Assembly: GCF_964340395.1 (NCBI RefSeq)
Contig: NC_135549.1
Location: forward strand, 27,651,095-27,715,094
Direction: 5' to 3'
DNA: 64,000 nucleotides
Origin: Glandiceps talaboti
Lineage: Eukaryota > Hemichordata > Enteropneusta > Spengelidae
Position 1 is the first letter of the stretch; each line of letters begins with the position of its first letter. The position numbers and the translations under genes are program-made. The notes beneath the pieces are model-generated. The model saw nothing but the letters and a program-made list of their open reading frames with translations, was not told the origin of the DNA and did no database searches. This document shows, in pieces, positions 1 to 63,460 of the stretch.

Positions 1-599
1 ACTGGTGTTTTGAATATATCAAAGTTTCCCAACCGTTGGAAATGTGTGGAATACAGGGGGGGGGGGGGGCATATATTCATGCGCCCCATCGACAGATTTA
101 CGGAATGATTTTGATCTCGGCTGTACGAGCTGACTACAGTTCACGTTCTCAATACACTTCCCGAAATATGATGTTGATATCATATGAAGAGAAATGCCAA
201 ATGTATTAAGAATTTATTTCATATTTTAAAAAAATGAAACTATAGTCCACTAAATTTGAGAGAGCTTCTTGATAATACAAACTATATGTCTGGCCCGGGA
301 CGTCTAGCTACAATTTCTTCCTTTTTACGGCGTGATAGCACTGCACAGTGGCACCCACCCCCACCCCCACATGTGTTCATATGATATTCGTGTCAATCTC
401 CGTGCTGCCGAGATATGTTATCTGTCAAATGCTGTGTGCATGATAAGGAACAAAAAAAACGAGAGAACGGTCTATATAAACAATAAGGGGGAAAAGATGG
501 GCCTAAAAGGAGAAATGAAACTCATAGACTTAATTTCAAAATACACAAAATCGAGGTGATATTCACCACTAATTTTTAACCACAGTTTACATTACTGTA

Positions 600-930
600 T
601 ATAGTTAACACCAAACGAAACGTTATCTGGCTTGACAAAAAAATCTTACTAACATTGCTACATTTTATCTTCTGACTAGCCAATCTTGCTAACATTGTTA
701 CATTTTATTATCTAGAGCCACAAAATTTTTATTATAAACATCTCCAGTTTATCATCTTGCTTCTCCCAAAATGTTTACTAACACTGCTACATTGTAGTGT
801 CTGGCGACAAAAATCTTAACACTCAGCATTGCTACATTGTATTTTCACTAGCTTACTACAATAACTCTGCTACATTTTATTGTCCGGCTAGCCAAACTCG
901 TACTGACTTTACTACATTTTATCACCAGAC
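600..930. repeat. Degenerate ~45-85 bp tandem repeat
   Basis: About six imperfect units share the core CTAACATTGCTACATTTTAT, followed by a variable TGTCTGGCTAGCCAAA-like part. Units begin near 644, 686, 773, 816, 852 and 904. The spacing drifts, so the array is old. Confidence 0.7.
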
Positions 931-2724
931 TGAACAAATTTGTTGCATTTTAATATTTTGGAAGTGCGTATCATCCCTAGTACTAATGGTTGTTTATCTG
1001 TGCCTGTATACCTGAAAAAAAAGTATAGGTTTTAACACTGCATATAATTTGGGGGTGTGATCTGTTTCTATAATTATGGTAGCACACGCAACAACAAAAA
1101 AGATGTAGAGAAATTGGGATGATTTTTGTCGCGCCAGGGAGTGAGGAAGTGTAGTGTCATGACAGACGATGAAATGTTGCCGTGTTAGTAAAATATCTAG
1201 TGGAACTATATCCTTCTATTTCAGGTACAGCTCTTCTGTTGTTGTACTTTTTATCAATGAATGTATTCCAACCGTCCTGTCATTCCTCTTGTCTCTGTTG
1301 ACGCTGCGAGGATAAAAAACAGTTTTCAATTTTCAAAGGGTTGTTGTATCGAACCAAAACGGTCACAATTAGAAGCTATACAAAGAAGACGTGCATTGGG
1401 GCAAAAAAGAGAATTTGACCTCTTAATACATAGTGTCGGCGCCCTTTATTCTTGTGAGGTCAACTTCTTTTCAGTACCCATTAGTGTTCCAGTCGAGAGC
1501 TACTTTCGGGCACTTGTCTTTATCACAAAGGGGAAATCGTAACGATTTGATGCGGTTTGAATATTAATTCCCACTTGACAGACACTGATAACGAACTCGT
1601 GGAATGTTTTCCCCGTGTTTTCCAGGTGGCGGCGTTGGCATGTTTAGGCGGTGCGGTGTGTGGTAAACGTTTAACCCGGCCACAGTCACTTGTGAGCTAA
1701 TGTTCTATTCAAGGATGGTATCGTGCAAACACCGGTGACGGTATACGGTATACATTTGTCGAATATTCGTAAATACCGCATAACGCCTTTATTTGGTATT
1801 ATGACCGTAGAATATTAGCTCATAAGGACCGTGGGTAAATCCAATGTTGGGGTTGACACATGCCTGGTTACTTTATGACTATGGATAGTTTGCCTAATGC
1901 AATGGATATCAGTTAGTACGCACTGTGGTATACAGACACTAAATCAGTATTCACATTTTATATATATTTTTAAACTTTTGTTAGCTACTATTATTTCTCA
2001 TTAGTCACACTGTTCTGAATGAATCATGTCGTATGTGTGTGTAAATGACATTATGGGATCGGTCAATATCATGAGAGACGTGGACCATGAAACGACAAGT
2101 ATTCGCCGTCTACCTCTTTGACGTTGAAACCATGCTCTCACTGGCTAAACCTTTTCATGAGATCATGCTCTCAAAGTGTACATTATGCAGTTTGAAAATT
2201 AGCATAATGACGTCACTCTGACGTACTACTATTAAGCTAAACTCTTCAGATTTTATTGTGTTATCTTCAGTAACCTGCTGGTTCGTTCGATTTCAGAATT
2301 TAACTGTGTTTTACAAGTCTGTATCTAGCACTTTTCATAGAAGGGGGATTGAGAGATGCAGCTGCAGTTTAATTCTGGAGAAAGCTTTTTTGAAACGGAA
2401 TTTCGTAACTCCATCGCCCTAAAGTATGGATAAAGTCATTCAGAAAGTGACTGAATCGTGAATATGTCGTAATTTGCATAAGTTTCGGTTGTTCTGTGAT
2501 ACGACAACTTGATGAAATAAGAATAACGCAAAATAGTCGTGATGTTAAGTTCTGTCACAACATACATGCTGAACATTATGTTCCTGGCAAACCATCGGGG
2601 GCGGGGAGGGACGAGGAGGGTTAGATTGTCCTGTAGTTTTCCAGAATGTAAAGTAGGTATCAGTACGAAACCTATATACCCATCTTGGTATTTGCACTTT
2701 GAAGTGGTTATTCAGATAAAAGAC

Positions 2725-2761
<37 letters not shown>

Positions 2762-2762
2762 G
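2725..2762. repeat. (TGT)n microsatellite
   Basis: About 12 perfect trinucleotide units. The poly-Cys open frame across it is an artefact of the repeat. Confidence 0.95.
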
Positions 2763-3813
2763 CCTTTTAATAGCCTCCTGGACTGTAAGAGAATGAATGC
2801 TGAGAATCTACAAAAGGCAAATTGGACCCAAAATATTGGCTAACTGTACTTCCAACCAGACCGATTCCCGAATACCCATATCGATATCTTTGATATGCCT
2901 CACTGAAAGTACATCTCAATATTGACTGAAACTTGATCGTTTCCTAGCGACAGGAAACAAGAGAGTTACATTTCATACTAGATCACATTACAACACAATA
3001 TTTCACTCTTTGTCATTTTCAGCGACCAGAGTGTATTTAAAAGATTAAATGTTACCATGGTAACATTAATATAGCTTCAGGTGCTAAAACCCGATGATCT
3101 GCTGCCATCATGTGAGTGAGATGGATGGAGCGACGACAGAGTGTTCTTCGATCTTTAGCTTCTTCTAGCGCTTCGGAAACGTTGTATAATACAGCGGATC
3201 TTTATGGGGGGGGGGGTTTAGACTCAAAGGGAAGGTGTGATACGATCGAGTCACTGACAGCAATATATAATTTAGCCGTTCGAACAGCATGTTTAGATAG
3301 AGTGACAGGATTTAGAGATGATTAAATATTGCCAAGGCTGATTGACACATTTTCTGTACGTGATGGTATGTTGTATTACACAAAAGCTGCTTTAATATCA
3401 TGACATAAAAAACCACCGACACCACCCCTACAGAGTAGCGGAAATTTTTTTGTATGTTTCCGATAACATGACCTCTGAAAATAGGGTAGATAGGTCGGGA
3501 TTTGATTGGATTGGATTTTATCTTTAGCTTTTTAATTGCTTTTATTTTTTATCTTTATTTTTTTTTCTTTTTAAAAGAAAATTGTAAAAAAAATATTGCA
3601 AACAAAATGTTGGTCAAAATATCCCTTCTGTGGTAGCTTGATGTAGACCATCATCGCTGGGGAAAGAAAAAGAACACACTCGAAGATCAAAAAGACGATG
3701 AATTGCTTAAGTTTAACTTTTTGTTTTAAATGTTTAAAAAAATGTTTAAAGTCGGCGAGTTATCGAAAATACACTGTTTTTTTTATTTTGCCTTAGCAGA
3801 GACACGAAATTAA

Positions 3814-3890
<77 letters not shown>

Positions 3891-3907
3891 CAACGACGAC
3901 GACGACG
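3814..3907. repeat. (GAT)n then (GAC)n microsatellite
   Basis: About 25 GAT units followed by about six GAC-type units. Predicted poly-Met and poly-His proteins across it are artefacts. Confidence 0.95.
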
Positions 3908-4236
3908 AATATTTGCCACTTTTCTACAAAGTTGGAGCACGACCTGTACTGTATTAGAATTGTCTATCTGGCTAATCGTACAACAAAACAACGTCATAAT
4001 ATTGCTGATTCTAGACCACGACGCGAACATTATGTCACTTTAACACTTCAACGCTCATTTCTTCTTAAATTGCATAGACAAATGTATAAATTTGAAGGAT
4101 CAAATATGTAAATCACCTCATCATGCACACCGATATGCAGAATATGCATACAACGTTATTTCAACAAACTTAATACTGCATGCGCATTTCAAGTGTTTCA
4201 TTTACATAGTGAAATACAAGTATCACTGCTCACTGT

Positions 4237-4606
4237 TTAAGGTGGAGTGCACCTTGTCGACAAATTTCCCTGAAAATCAGAGTTCTTCAATTCTCTCCAA
4301 ACTTTGCCACACGAAAGGTTTCTCCTGGTCCTTTTTGAAATGATAAAAGAAATGTGGGGTTCTTCGTCTTGTTTTCAAAGAAATCACCAATCTTTTATTA
4401 TCGCATGGAGTTTAACACAGTATTCGGCGGCCATATTGGACTCTAAAAATGGCTAAATTTTGATATCATTTTGACCCCTATTTCAAAAATTTGTATGGTG
4501 ACCCCAGATTTTCTAATGATTTTAGCTGAGAATAGGTTGTAATTTTATTGAACTTAGTAAAAGCAACAGTTAAAATATATTATTTCGGAGGTGCACTGTA
4601 CGTTAA
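4237..4606. mobile_element. TTAA-flanked short inverted-repeat element, 370 bp
   Basis: The left end reads TTAAGGTGGAGTGCACCT. The right end, reverse-complemented, reads TTAACGTACAGTGCACCT. These match in 15 of 18 positions, with TTAA at both outer edges as in TTAA-target transposons. The interior has no coding potential. Best described as a non-autonomous DNA element (MITE) of unassigned superfamily. Confidence 0.5.
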
Positions 4607-5185
4607 ATTGTTGCATATTTCATTACATACTAGATAAAATATAAAATGCTGCCGCTTTACCCTTGGAATGACGATTTCCTTCTATAAGCTCTGTAGATAA
4701 GGAGTTGCCATACGCATCGATATGAATAATTGTAGGTGCCATCCGTTCCGTTTCAAGATGTCTGAATGATAAAGCAAGATAATGGTCTACTCTTTGAAAT
4801 ATTAAATCAACAGTTCGTCTTTTATGCGTATGTTTCTACCTGTAGGGGCAGTAGTATGGCTTAACGACTTGATGTGATGCTTTTCAAATTTGCTGCTGTT
4901 TAAAATCACTCCAATGTATTGCGTAGGCGTTGTGCACAGTGATATTTACTACAAGTCCCGTGCATCTCTCCCACGCATAGCGTTGAGGTGAATTATCATC
5001 ATATAGGACTGACATTCCCCAAACTGAGCAACATACAGACACCTACCAGATGATGGTATTCAGCACAGACAAGTCTATGTCTGTGAACTCAGGTACTATC
5101 TTTTACAGATAACTTTTTTTTTATCTCTTGTTTTTGTAGGGTCAAATAAGTTCATATGATTGAAAATATCATAGATTAGAATTAA

Positions 5186-5186
<1 letters not shown>

Positions 5187-5216
<30 letters not shown>

Positions 5217-5252
5217 TGTATGTATGTATGTATGTATGTATGTATGTGTGTA

Positions 5253-5288
<36 letters not shown>

Positions 5289-5336
5289 CATGCACGCACG
5301 CACGCAAGCACGTACGTACGTACGTACGTATGTATG
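5187..5336. repeat. (TATG)n/(TG)n/(GCAC)n/(TACG)n compound microsatellite
   Basis: Consecutive tetranucleotide blocks TATG, TG, TATG, GCAC, TACG and TATG differ by single transitions, which suggests one array that mutated and expanded in steps. Confidence 0.95.
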
Positions 5337-5734
5337 AATACATGTGCATATTTTAGGTCATGAATAATTATATATTCTCCATTACATCAAGGCGATATAA
5401 AGGTCTTCTAATAGCTAAAGCTCAGCAGCCACTACTTCAAATTCAAGAAACCAAGACTTGACCTTAAAGTCAGTCAGTTGAAATTATTTGTTTGTTTTTA
5501 GACCTAATTTACATCTAGGTCATCGGTAATTATGTTAATCTATATTAACAGTTTTAACAAATATAGTTCTATGTTTAGTTGCGGTTTTTTTTGTATGCCG
5601 TACCATGAATTAACTGACCATTTATCATATTTTAAACCTTCAGATTATATCACCTTTTAAATCAGCCCAGTTAACCATCAAAGGATATCTCCTTTCCAAT
5701 GATGGCAAGTCACATTTGTCAACATTTAATTATT

Positions 5735-6033
5735 CACACACACACATGCAGACATTACCAAACAAAAACACAAACATGCATGCACAAACACTGCAATACT
5801 GTATATATGTATCCATCCAGCCATACATCCACCCACCCATCCATACACACACACACGCACACACACACACACACACATCCAACCATCCATCAATGCAGTT
5901 GTACATACATGTACATACATACATACACATACATACATACATACATACATTATACATACATACATACATACATACATACATACATCATACATACATACAT
6001 ACATACATACATACATACATACATACATACATA
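5735..6033. repeat. (CA)n/(CATC)n/(TACA)n compound microsatellite
   Basis: CA-rich, CATC-like and long TACA blocks, ending in about 20 TACA units. Open frames in several phases on both strands are repeat artefacts. Confidence 0.95.
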
Positions 6034-6924
6034 GTGATACACTGAAGGATGCTTTTGAAGGATCAACTTGTGCAACATATTGATACAGTACTAGAGTTGT
6101 TTTTGCATCTTTCTGCAAGTGATTGTACTGTCAGATCAAAGACATACCGCCATTGTGTACATCATTGTTAACAATGTAAATTATTAACATGTTCCAAATT
6201 AAGTGCCGGTTCCTGTTACACTAGTCTGCTTACAGACCTAGGCGAGGACAGTCTCATATTTAATTAGCACGATTTCCAATACACATTAATTCCAAAATTC
6301 ATTACTTAGAGTCATTTGAGAACTGTACTTTGAACAAGTATTTATCCATGCATTTCATGATTTTGTTTGTTACAGCTCCATTGAAACGAATACGTTGTCT
6401 TCATGTTTTCTTGTTCAGATGTATGTACATTGGCTTTATTTGTCAATGTTGAATATGATGAGCACCTATTCAGTAGCTAGTGTCATTACAGCAAAATTTC
6501 ACTTAATTTATCACTGCAGTATCATATACCCAGTATTACACCATGCATGATTCACAAGTTGAACAAAAAAATGTGGAATTTATACTCAGATTGTTCTCCG
6601 TCATGACAACGCACGTCAATGTCACTGGTTCTGCTGTATTCAAAATACAAGTCAAAACGATACCATTATTTTCCCCGATTTTTCCTTGATATAACTGGCG
6701 CTGGTATAACTATATTTGTCTTCATCCAGCTGGAAAATGGTCGTGATCGAAGGGTTGTCACTACGAGTCGCAAGATGAGTGAAGACAAATATTGGGGAAT
6801 AACATCTCATTATATTGCTGTCAATGTAATTCAGTGTGGAAAGTGTACACATAATTTTCCGTATCACGCCTTGGCATACTTTTTGCCCAAAACATGTGCA
6901 AGTGTCACACTAAATTGATATCAG

Positions 6925-7278
6925 TTAAAGTGGCCATATGGATGAGAATTTGGTATTTATTTTGGATTTTTATATGATAAAACAGCTTCACTAAGTTTTT
7001 CTACTTGAAAAAATAATGTGAAATAACATATACCAAGTCCGTGTTCACATCTCAATAAATGGCAAAACATTAAACAATGTGTAAAATGTTTGTTATTGTA
7101 CGTACAATAACAAACTTTTTACATTTTTTGTATCTTTTTGCAATGTATTGAGTTATGAACATGGACTTGGTATATGTTCTTTCGCATTATTTTTTCAAGT
7201 AGAAAAACATAGTGAAGCTGTTTTATCAAATAAAAATCCAAAATAAATACCAAATTCTCATCCATATGGCCACTTTAA
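6925..7278. mobile_element. 354-bp palindromic foldback element with TTAA ends
   Basis: Two 177-bp arms (6925-7101 and 7102-7278) are near-perfect reverse complements meeting at GTAC with no spacer. The outer ends read TTAAAGTGGCCATATGG and its complement. TTAA at both edges suggests a TTAA-target MITE, although TTAA is itself palindromic. There is no coding potential. Confidence 0.8.
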
Positions 7279-7377
7279 TAACTAAATACAATCATTCTGG
7301 ATCCACAACTTGATATTGAAACACAACTGGACAAACGAATAAAATGGTGTTGAAGAACACCGGGGAATTTTTATGAC

Positions 7378-7383
7378 TTTATT
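7378..7383 (-). terminator. Candidate distal DCP1 polyadenylation signal AATAAA
   Basis: AATAAA on the gene strand about 4.6 kb past the DCP1 stop. Using it would give a long 3' UTR spanning 7.4-12.0 kb. The palindromic element at 6925-7278 begins about 100 bp beyond it. Chance occurrence is possible in AT-rich DNA. Confidence 0.3.
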
Positions 7384-8089
7384 AAAAAAATAAATCAATT
7401 TTGTAAATAGAATTTACAAAACACTGAGTAGAAAGTGCTTTAAAACATAGACATTTAAGTTAAAAAACTGTAAGTATTGAAAGTCAATAACTTTCATTTT
7501 GAACAACTTTTTTTTTTAAGAGCACAATACAGAAAAAGGGGCTTTCTTAAAAATTAAAAAAAAAAAACCCACACAAAAAGGAGTCGATTAGTCATAAAAT
7601 ACTTTTCTAAAATATCTCCACTCCTGGATTCCATAAACATTTTCTAATTCTAACTACTCTCTATGTACAATTGAGATCGGACAAAGGTCAGAGGTCAAAT
7701 TATTCTACAACTTTTATCGTAGTCAAATGAAAACCCTAAATCTGTAGGTCAGAACGGCGGTAAAACATTTTTTTTTCAAAAGCTCGCTTCAATGAAAACT
7801 TGGCAGATAGAACACAAACATTGCCTCCTCAAAATATAAACATAATAAATAGCAGGAACGCATATCTATCAGCTGGCTGGTGACCTTTGACCCTTGACCC
7901 ACTATTAATGTTAGCATTTTGCGTCAAATTATACAATGATGAAAAACAACACTTTTAGTCATCAAATAGTCAGTGGCATAATTAATCTGAACTAGTCAAA
8001 ATTGAATCTCTCTGAAGTCCTGGCTTGTTTCACTTCAATATCACCTGACCATACTCGTATATTTAAATTATTATCTTCCTAATACAAAT

Positions 8090-9130
8090 TATCACCTTTA
8101 TGTTGTCACTGCAATGTGATAACCTCATTACTGACAACACATCACAACATCATATCAAATACGTTATGTACCAATCAAATAATGCTCCGGACTCACTTGG
8201 TCATGGTCATATGACATACGGATTATCACCCCTATGTTGTCATTGCGATGTGATAACCTCACTACTAACAACATACCACACTTTAATCTACCATTGAAAA
8301 AACTTTCCAATTTTCTCTTCGCTGGACGATAATAGGCTTATTGCCTCTATAATGTCACTGCAAGGCAGTAACGTTACGTTTAATACCATGTCATAAGTCA
8401 CTCAATTCATATAAACATCCCTACAGAGTTTAAACTTGGCAATGTTCATATGATAAATGGATTGTCACATCAATGATATCACCACAGTGTTATCCATATC
8501 ACTGACACCATGTTCATATATCATCGCGTCAGAGCAGCAAGGTCGTATCTGCCTACACAATTGCATAGCAGATGCAACCTTACTGCACTGAAGCGATATG
8601 ATAAATGGATTATCACATCAATGATGTCATCAGTGTGTTATCCATATCATTGACATCATGTACATATACGATAAGTGAATTATCACATCTATGTCATCAT
8701 AATGTGTTATCCATATCACACACCATTTTCATATACAATAAATAAATTATCACATCAATTATGTCATCAGTGTTATCCATATTACTGACACCATGTTCAA
8801 AATTGATAAGTGAATTATAACATCTATGTCATAATGTGTTATCCATATCACTGACACCATGTTCATACAATAAATGGATTATCACATCTATGATGTCATC
8901 ACAATGTGTTATCCATATCACTGACTCCAAGTTCATATGATAAATAAATTATCACATCTATGATGTCATCACAATGTGTTATCCGTATCACTGACACCAT
9001 GTTCATATGATAAATCAATTATGACATCTATGTCATCACAGTGTGTTATCTGTATCATTGACACCATATGATAAACGAATTATCACATCTATGATGTCAT
9101 CACAGTGTGTTATCGATATCACTAACATCA
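8090..9130. repeat. ~70-bp tandem array, decaying
   Basis: The unit contains ATAAATNAATTATCACATCT, ATGTCATCAC, TGTGTTATCCATATCACTGACACCATGTTCATATG-like segments. The best copies repeat at exactly 70 bp (for example ATCACATCTA at 8880 and 8950). About nine clear units lie in 8445-9130, with more diverged ones from about 8090. Confidence 0.85.
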
Positions 9131-9607
9131 CTGCATGAATTCATAATCTATGCCACTTGAAGGCCCACATTTGATGAGGATTAAAATCTGGGTGATAAAA
9201 ACTGATGTATTGACAATCTGGATCATGTATTAAACAATGATGCTTACGTCTTCAAAACAATTATACTAATGCAAGAACCAGGCATTGAATGATAGGCTGA
9301 AATGACTGCAATATAGACTGACAGTTACGGACATTCCCATATAGTACAAATAGAAAGCAAAACTCAACTGGAGATTCTTTTCTCTTTCCTTTCTTTGGAA
9401 CTACTATAAAAAATAAGTGATTTCAAGATTAGCCCAATGGATTCCATCTCAGATATATTTCAATCTCACCACTGGTCAGGTACTTGGCAAAAAAAGAAAA
9501 AGAAAAAAAGAAAGAAAACAATCCCAGCCTTGTAGTACTAATAACACTGTTTCTTAAGTAAGATATAAGTAGAATTATTGCATATTAATGATTATCTGAC
9601 CATCTAT

Positions 9608-9638
<31 letters not shown>

Positions 9639-10686
9639 ATTGATTGATCACTTGAAATCTGTAGTTTTAGCCATCTTTCACTAACTATATCATTAACCTA
9701 CATACAAATAAGCAGTGGTACCTGTAGTTTTCTAGAAAGTACATGCATACACTTGCACAGAAAATCAAAAATTAACAACTTACTCACAAACCAATGTTTT
9801 CATGTTTTTGAAATGAGTTACCATACTTAGGTGGGTAGTAACCTTTTCTAGGACAATCAAAATTAATCTACATTTTAAGAACAAATATATGTTTCTTAAC
9901 CTTTCCATTGCTAAAACAGTTACACAATGTCTCCTCTGACTGTACGTACATCTCCCTCCTCATCACAATAAGAAAGATTTCCTCTCTTAAAAGTGTCTAT
10001 TCACATGCTATCTTCATAGCCTGTACATCTCTGATAATGTCCCCCATTCAACCTTTAACCTTTAGGTCTTACCATTTCAATGAAAGGGGTGGTGAAGTCT
10101 CTAAGAAAGGGTGAGTCTGTTTGAATCTCTACAAAAAGATTGTTCAAAATGAAGGATTCTTCTTTCACAGAACATAAATAAAATAAAGTGCCCAAAACCA
10201 ATTTTTAAAAAATAAATGAAACATAAGAAGAGCCAAAGCATTGTTTAAAAATGGCAGTGAACTTTGAACTTTGACCCCTGAAAAAGATTATTTTGGAGTC
10301 TGCCATGGCGTGATATCAAAGTCTATCAGTGCACTGATTGGTTTGGCCAAAACAAAATAGTGCACCTGTTGAATGACCAATCAGCATTTGATAAGTGTCT
10401 CTGACAGAGAACTAACTTATTTCATTCTAATATCACCATGGAATATAAAATTCTGAACATGTTTAATAGTTTCAAACAAAACAATGGCTTTTCATGACAG
10501 GTTTTCTTTTTAAAATGAGTAACACAAACTAATAAAAAAATTATACAAAAATCACATGGGGAAAATTGAATTGGTTCAGCTGATATTTCATCTCCTGCAA
10601 TGATAATAATAAGGGTGTACAGTATATGAAGATGTTATTACAGGAAACTATAACTGGAATGACTAACTACACAAAACAAATAAATA

Positions 10687-10692
10687 TTTATT
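10687..10692 (-). terminator. Candidate proximal DCP1 polyadenylation signal AATAAA
   Basis: First AATAAA I found on the gene strand after the DCP1 stop, about 1.3 kb downstream. It is an alternative to the distal signal at 7378. Its use cannot be confirmed without transcript data. Confidence 0.3.
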
Positions 10693-11717
10693 TGGTCTAG
10701 GACTATAAAGTTGTGACTAATTTACTCAACGTGATAAATACAGTATGACGATGATTTCACATTATCATAAAACCCCTCTCCGTTGCCTCTGCATCAGAAC
10801 ATTTCAAATCTTGCGAATTATCAAAATCATACCAAAAAAAAAAGCAAACAGTCATCATTTTGTGATAGTTTGGGGCATGAGTGTGAATTCGACACATTTT
10901 ATGAAACCCTCCGAAATGTACTCTATGATGGCCCCACCCTCCCCACCTCCATGACTCCCATCTCCTCTCCCACCCTCCCCTTTGCATGCATATAGTTCGA
11001 GCAACTGCAATGACCACATAATAATAACAATCAAGGTAATATTTGCATGAAACACTCATTCCATCACATACTGCTTATCTACACCTATTTCTTGCTATAT
11101 TATTCTAAAATTAGGCAGAAGAAATGTTTCAGTGAGTTTTTGACTTCTCTCGCTAATCAGTCTGAAATGATGACAAGTAAACCAAAGTTCCTTACAAAAC
11201 TTGAAAAAATATACCATACTTATGACCCAGCAAAATAATTTGGCATTTGTATATACATTCACAAAGTGGCTGACTGAAAGCATGAGAAAATCAGGTGACT
11301 GCCATGTGACAGTCTATACGTAGCATGTGACAATCACGTGACCATTATGAGAATAATCATATGATACTGTGATTATGATTAGCAAAGTTGCATACCATAG
11401 TTAGTTGTACTTGATCTTAATATTTGCTTGAATTGTAATTTGATGTCAAAAGATTTTAAGTGATTTGAAGACAGAATATTGCACATTACACTTCTAAGCT
11501 GACATTATCCATTACATGTAGTACTGTTGAATTAAATAATGCCAAAAATTGCTTCTGATTTTCCTATACCGTGGCACTATCATATTTCAGTTTGCTACAC
11601 AAACAGAACATGGCAAACCAAATTCTCAATAACTATATGAACTGACTGCAATGTAGACAGGTCGCAAACTCAAAAGAGTTGGATCAAAAATTGGCTCCAA
11701 CATTGTTCACTGGCTTT

Positions 11718-11862
11718 GACCCAACATGGTAGCCACTAGTACAAATCAAAAATGGCTACTGCAAGTACAATCCAATATGGCTGCCGCAAGTAAAATCCAA
11801 TATGGCTGCTACTAGGTTCAAATCCAATATGGCTGCTTCACATATAGTCCAACATGGCTGCC
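11718..11862. repeat. ~26-bp ATGGCTGC repeat cluster in probable DCP1 3' UTR
   Basis: Six units with the core CCAATATGGCTGC recur at about 11723, 11749, 11774, 11799, 11826 and 11850. They start about 140 nt past the DCP1 stop. On the mRNA strand the core reads GCAGCCATATTGG. The DNA core resembles the AANATGGC part of YY1-type sites. Confidence 0.75.
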
Positions 11863-11997
11863 TACACACCTGCCAAGTCGGCCAACAATTCATAAATTTA
11901 AGAACCTCAGCATAACAAAATGAATTCTGAATATCACTCAAGTCATGATAAAGAAATTTTTTAAGTATAACTATCTTTCACTTTCCTTCAAACAACA

Positions 11998-63317
<51,320 letters not shown>

Positions 63318-63460
63318 GTTGAAGATAAATGAACTCCCTAAGTTCCCCTTGATTCCTGCGCGACTGTGACCTGGGACTGACCTAGCCTACTTTTGGTTGG
63401 CTCAGGGGTACGGGTACCCGGGAAGGTAACGTACAGAATCGATCCAATTACTAACACAGA
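63318..63460 (-). promoter_or_regulatory. Putative DCP1 5' UTR and proximal promoter
   Basis: This stretch lies immediately upstream of the DCP1 start codon. It is more GC-rich than the surrounding introns. It contains a CCAAT-like GAGCCAACC on the gene strand near 63400 and a palindromic CGGGTACCCG at 63410-63419. No TATA box is evident, as expected for a housekeeping gene. The transcription start cannot be placed from sequence. Confidence 0.35.

Larger units (their letters stand above)
1..3700. other. AT-rich probable intergenic DNA, no gene recognised
   Basis: Open frames here (the longest is 93 codons, 1261-1542 plus) show no recognisable family, no conserved blocks and no convincing splice context. 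Visible structure is limited to a poly-G run (56-70), a degenerate tandem array (600-930), a (TTG)n microsatellite (2725-2762) and a poly-G run near 3207-3216. Confidence 0.5.
7384..11997 (-). other. Candidate DCP1 3' UTR or downstream flank
   Basis: No coding exon is recognisable here on either strand. The stretch holds an ATGGCTGC repeat cluster (11718-11862), a degenerate 70-bp tandem array (8090-9130), a short TGAT microsatellite near 9606-9650 and otherwise unremarkable AT-rich sequence. It is probably transcribed as 3' UTR at least to 10687 and possibly to 7378. Confidence 0.4.

Noticed and set aside
1261-1542. 93-codon plus-strand ORF as a gene
   Set aside because: No recognisable family, splice context or promoter; length is expected by chance.
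3746-4111. Poly-His and poly-Met open frames
   Set aside because: Pure translation of the (GAT)n microsatellite on both strands.
10757-11059. Gly/Trp-rich minus-strand ORF downstream of DCP1
   Set aside because: Low-complexity product of a C/T-rich stretch near 10930-10980; no homology recognised.
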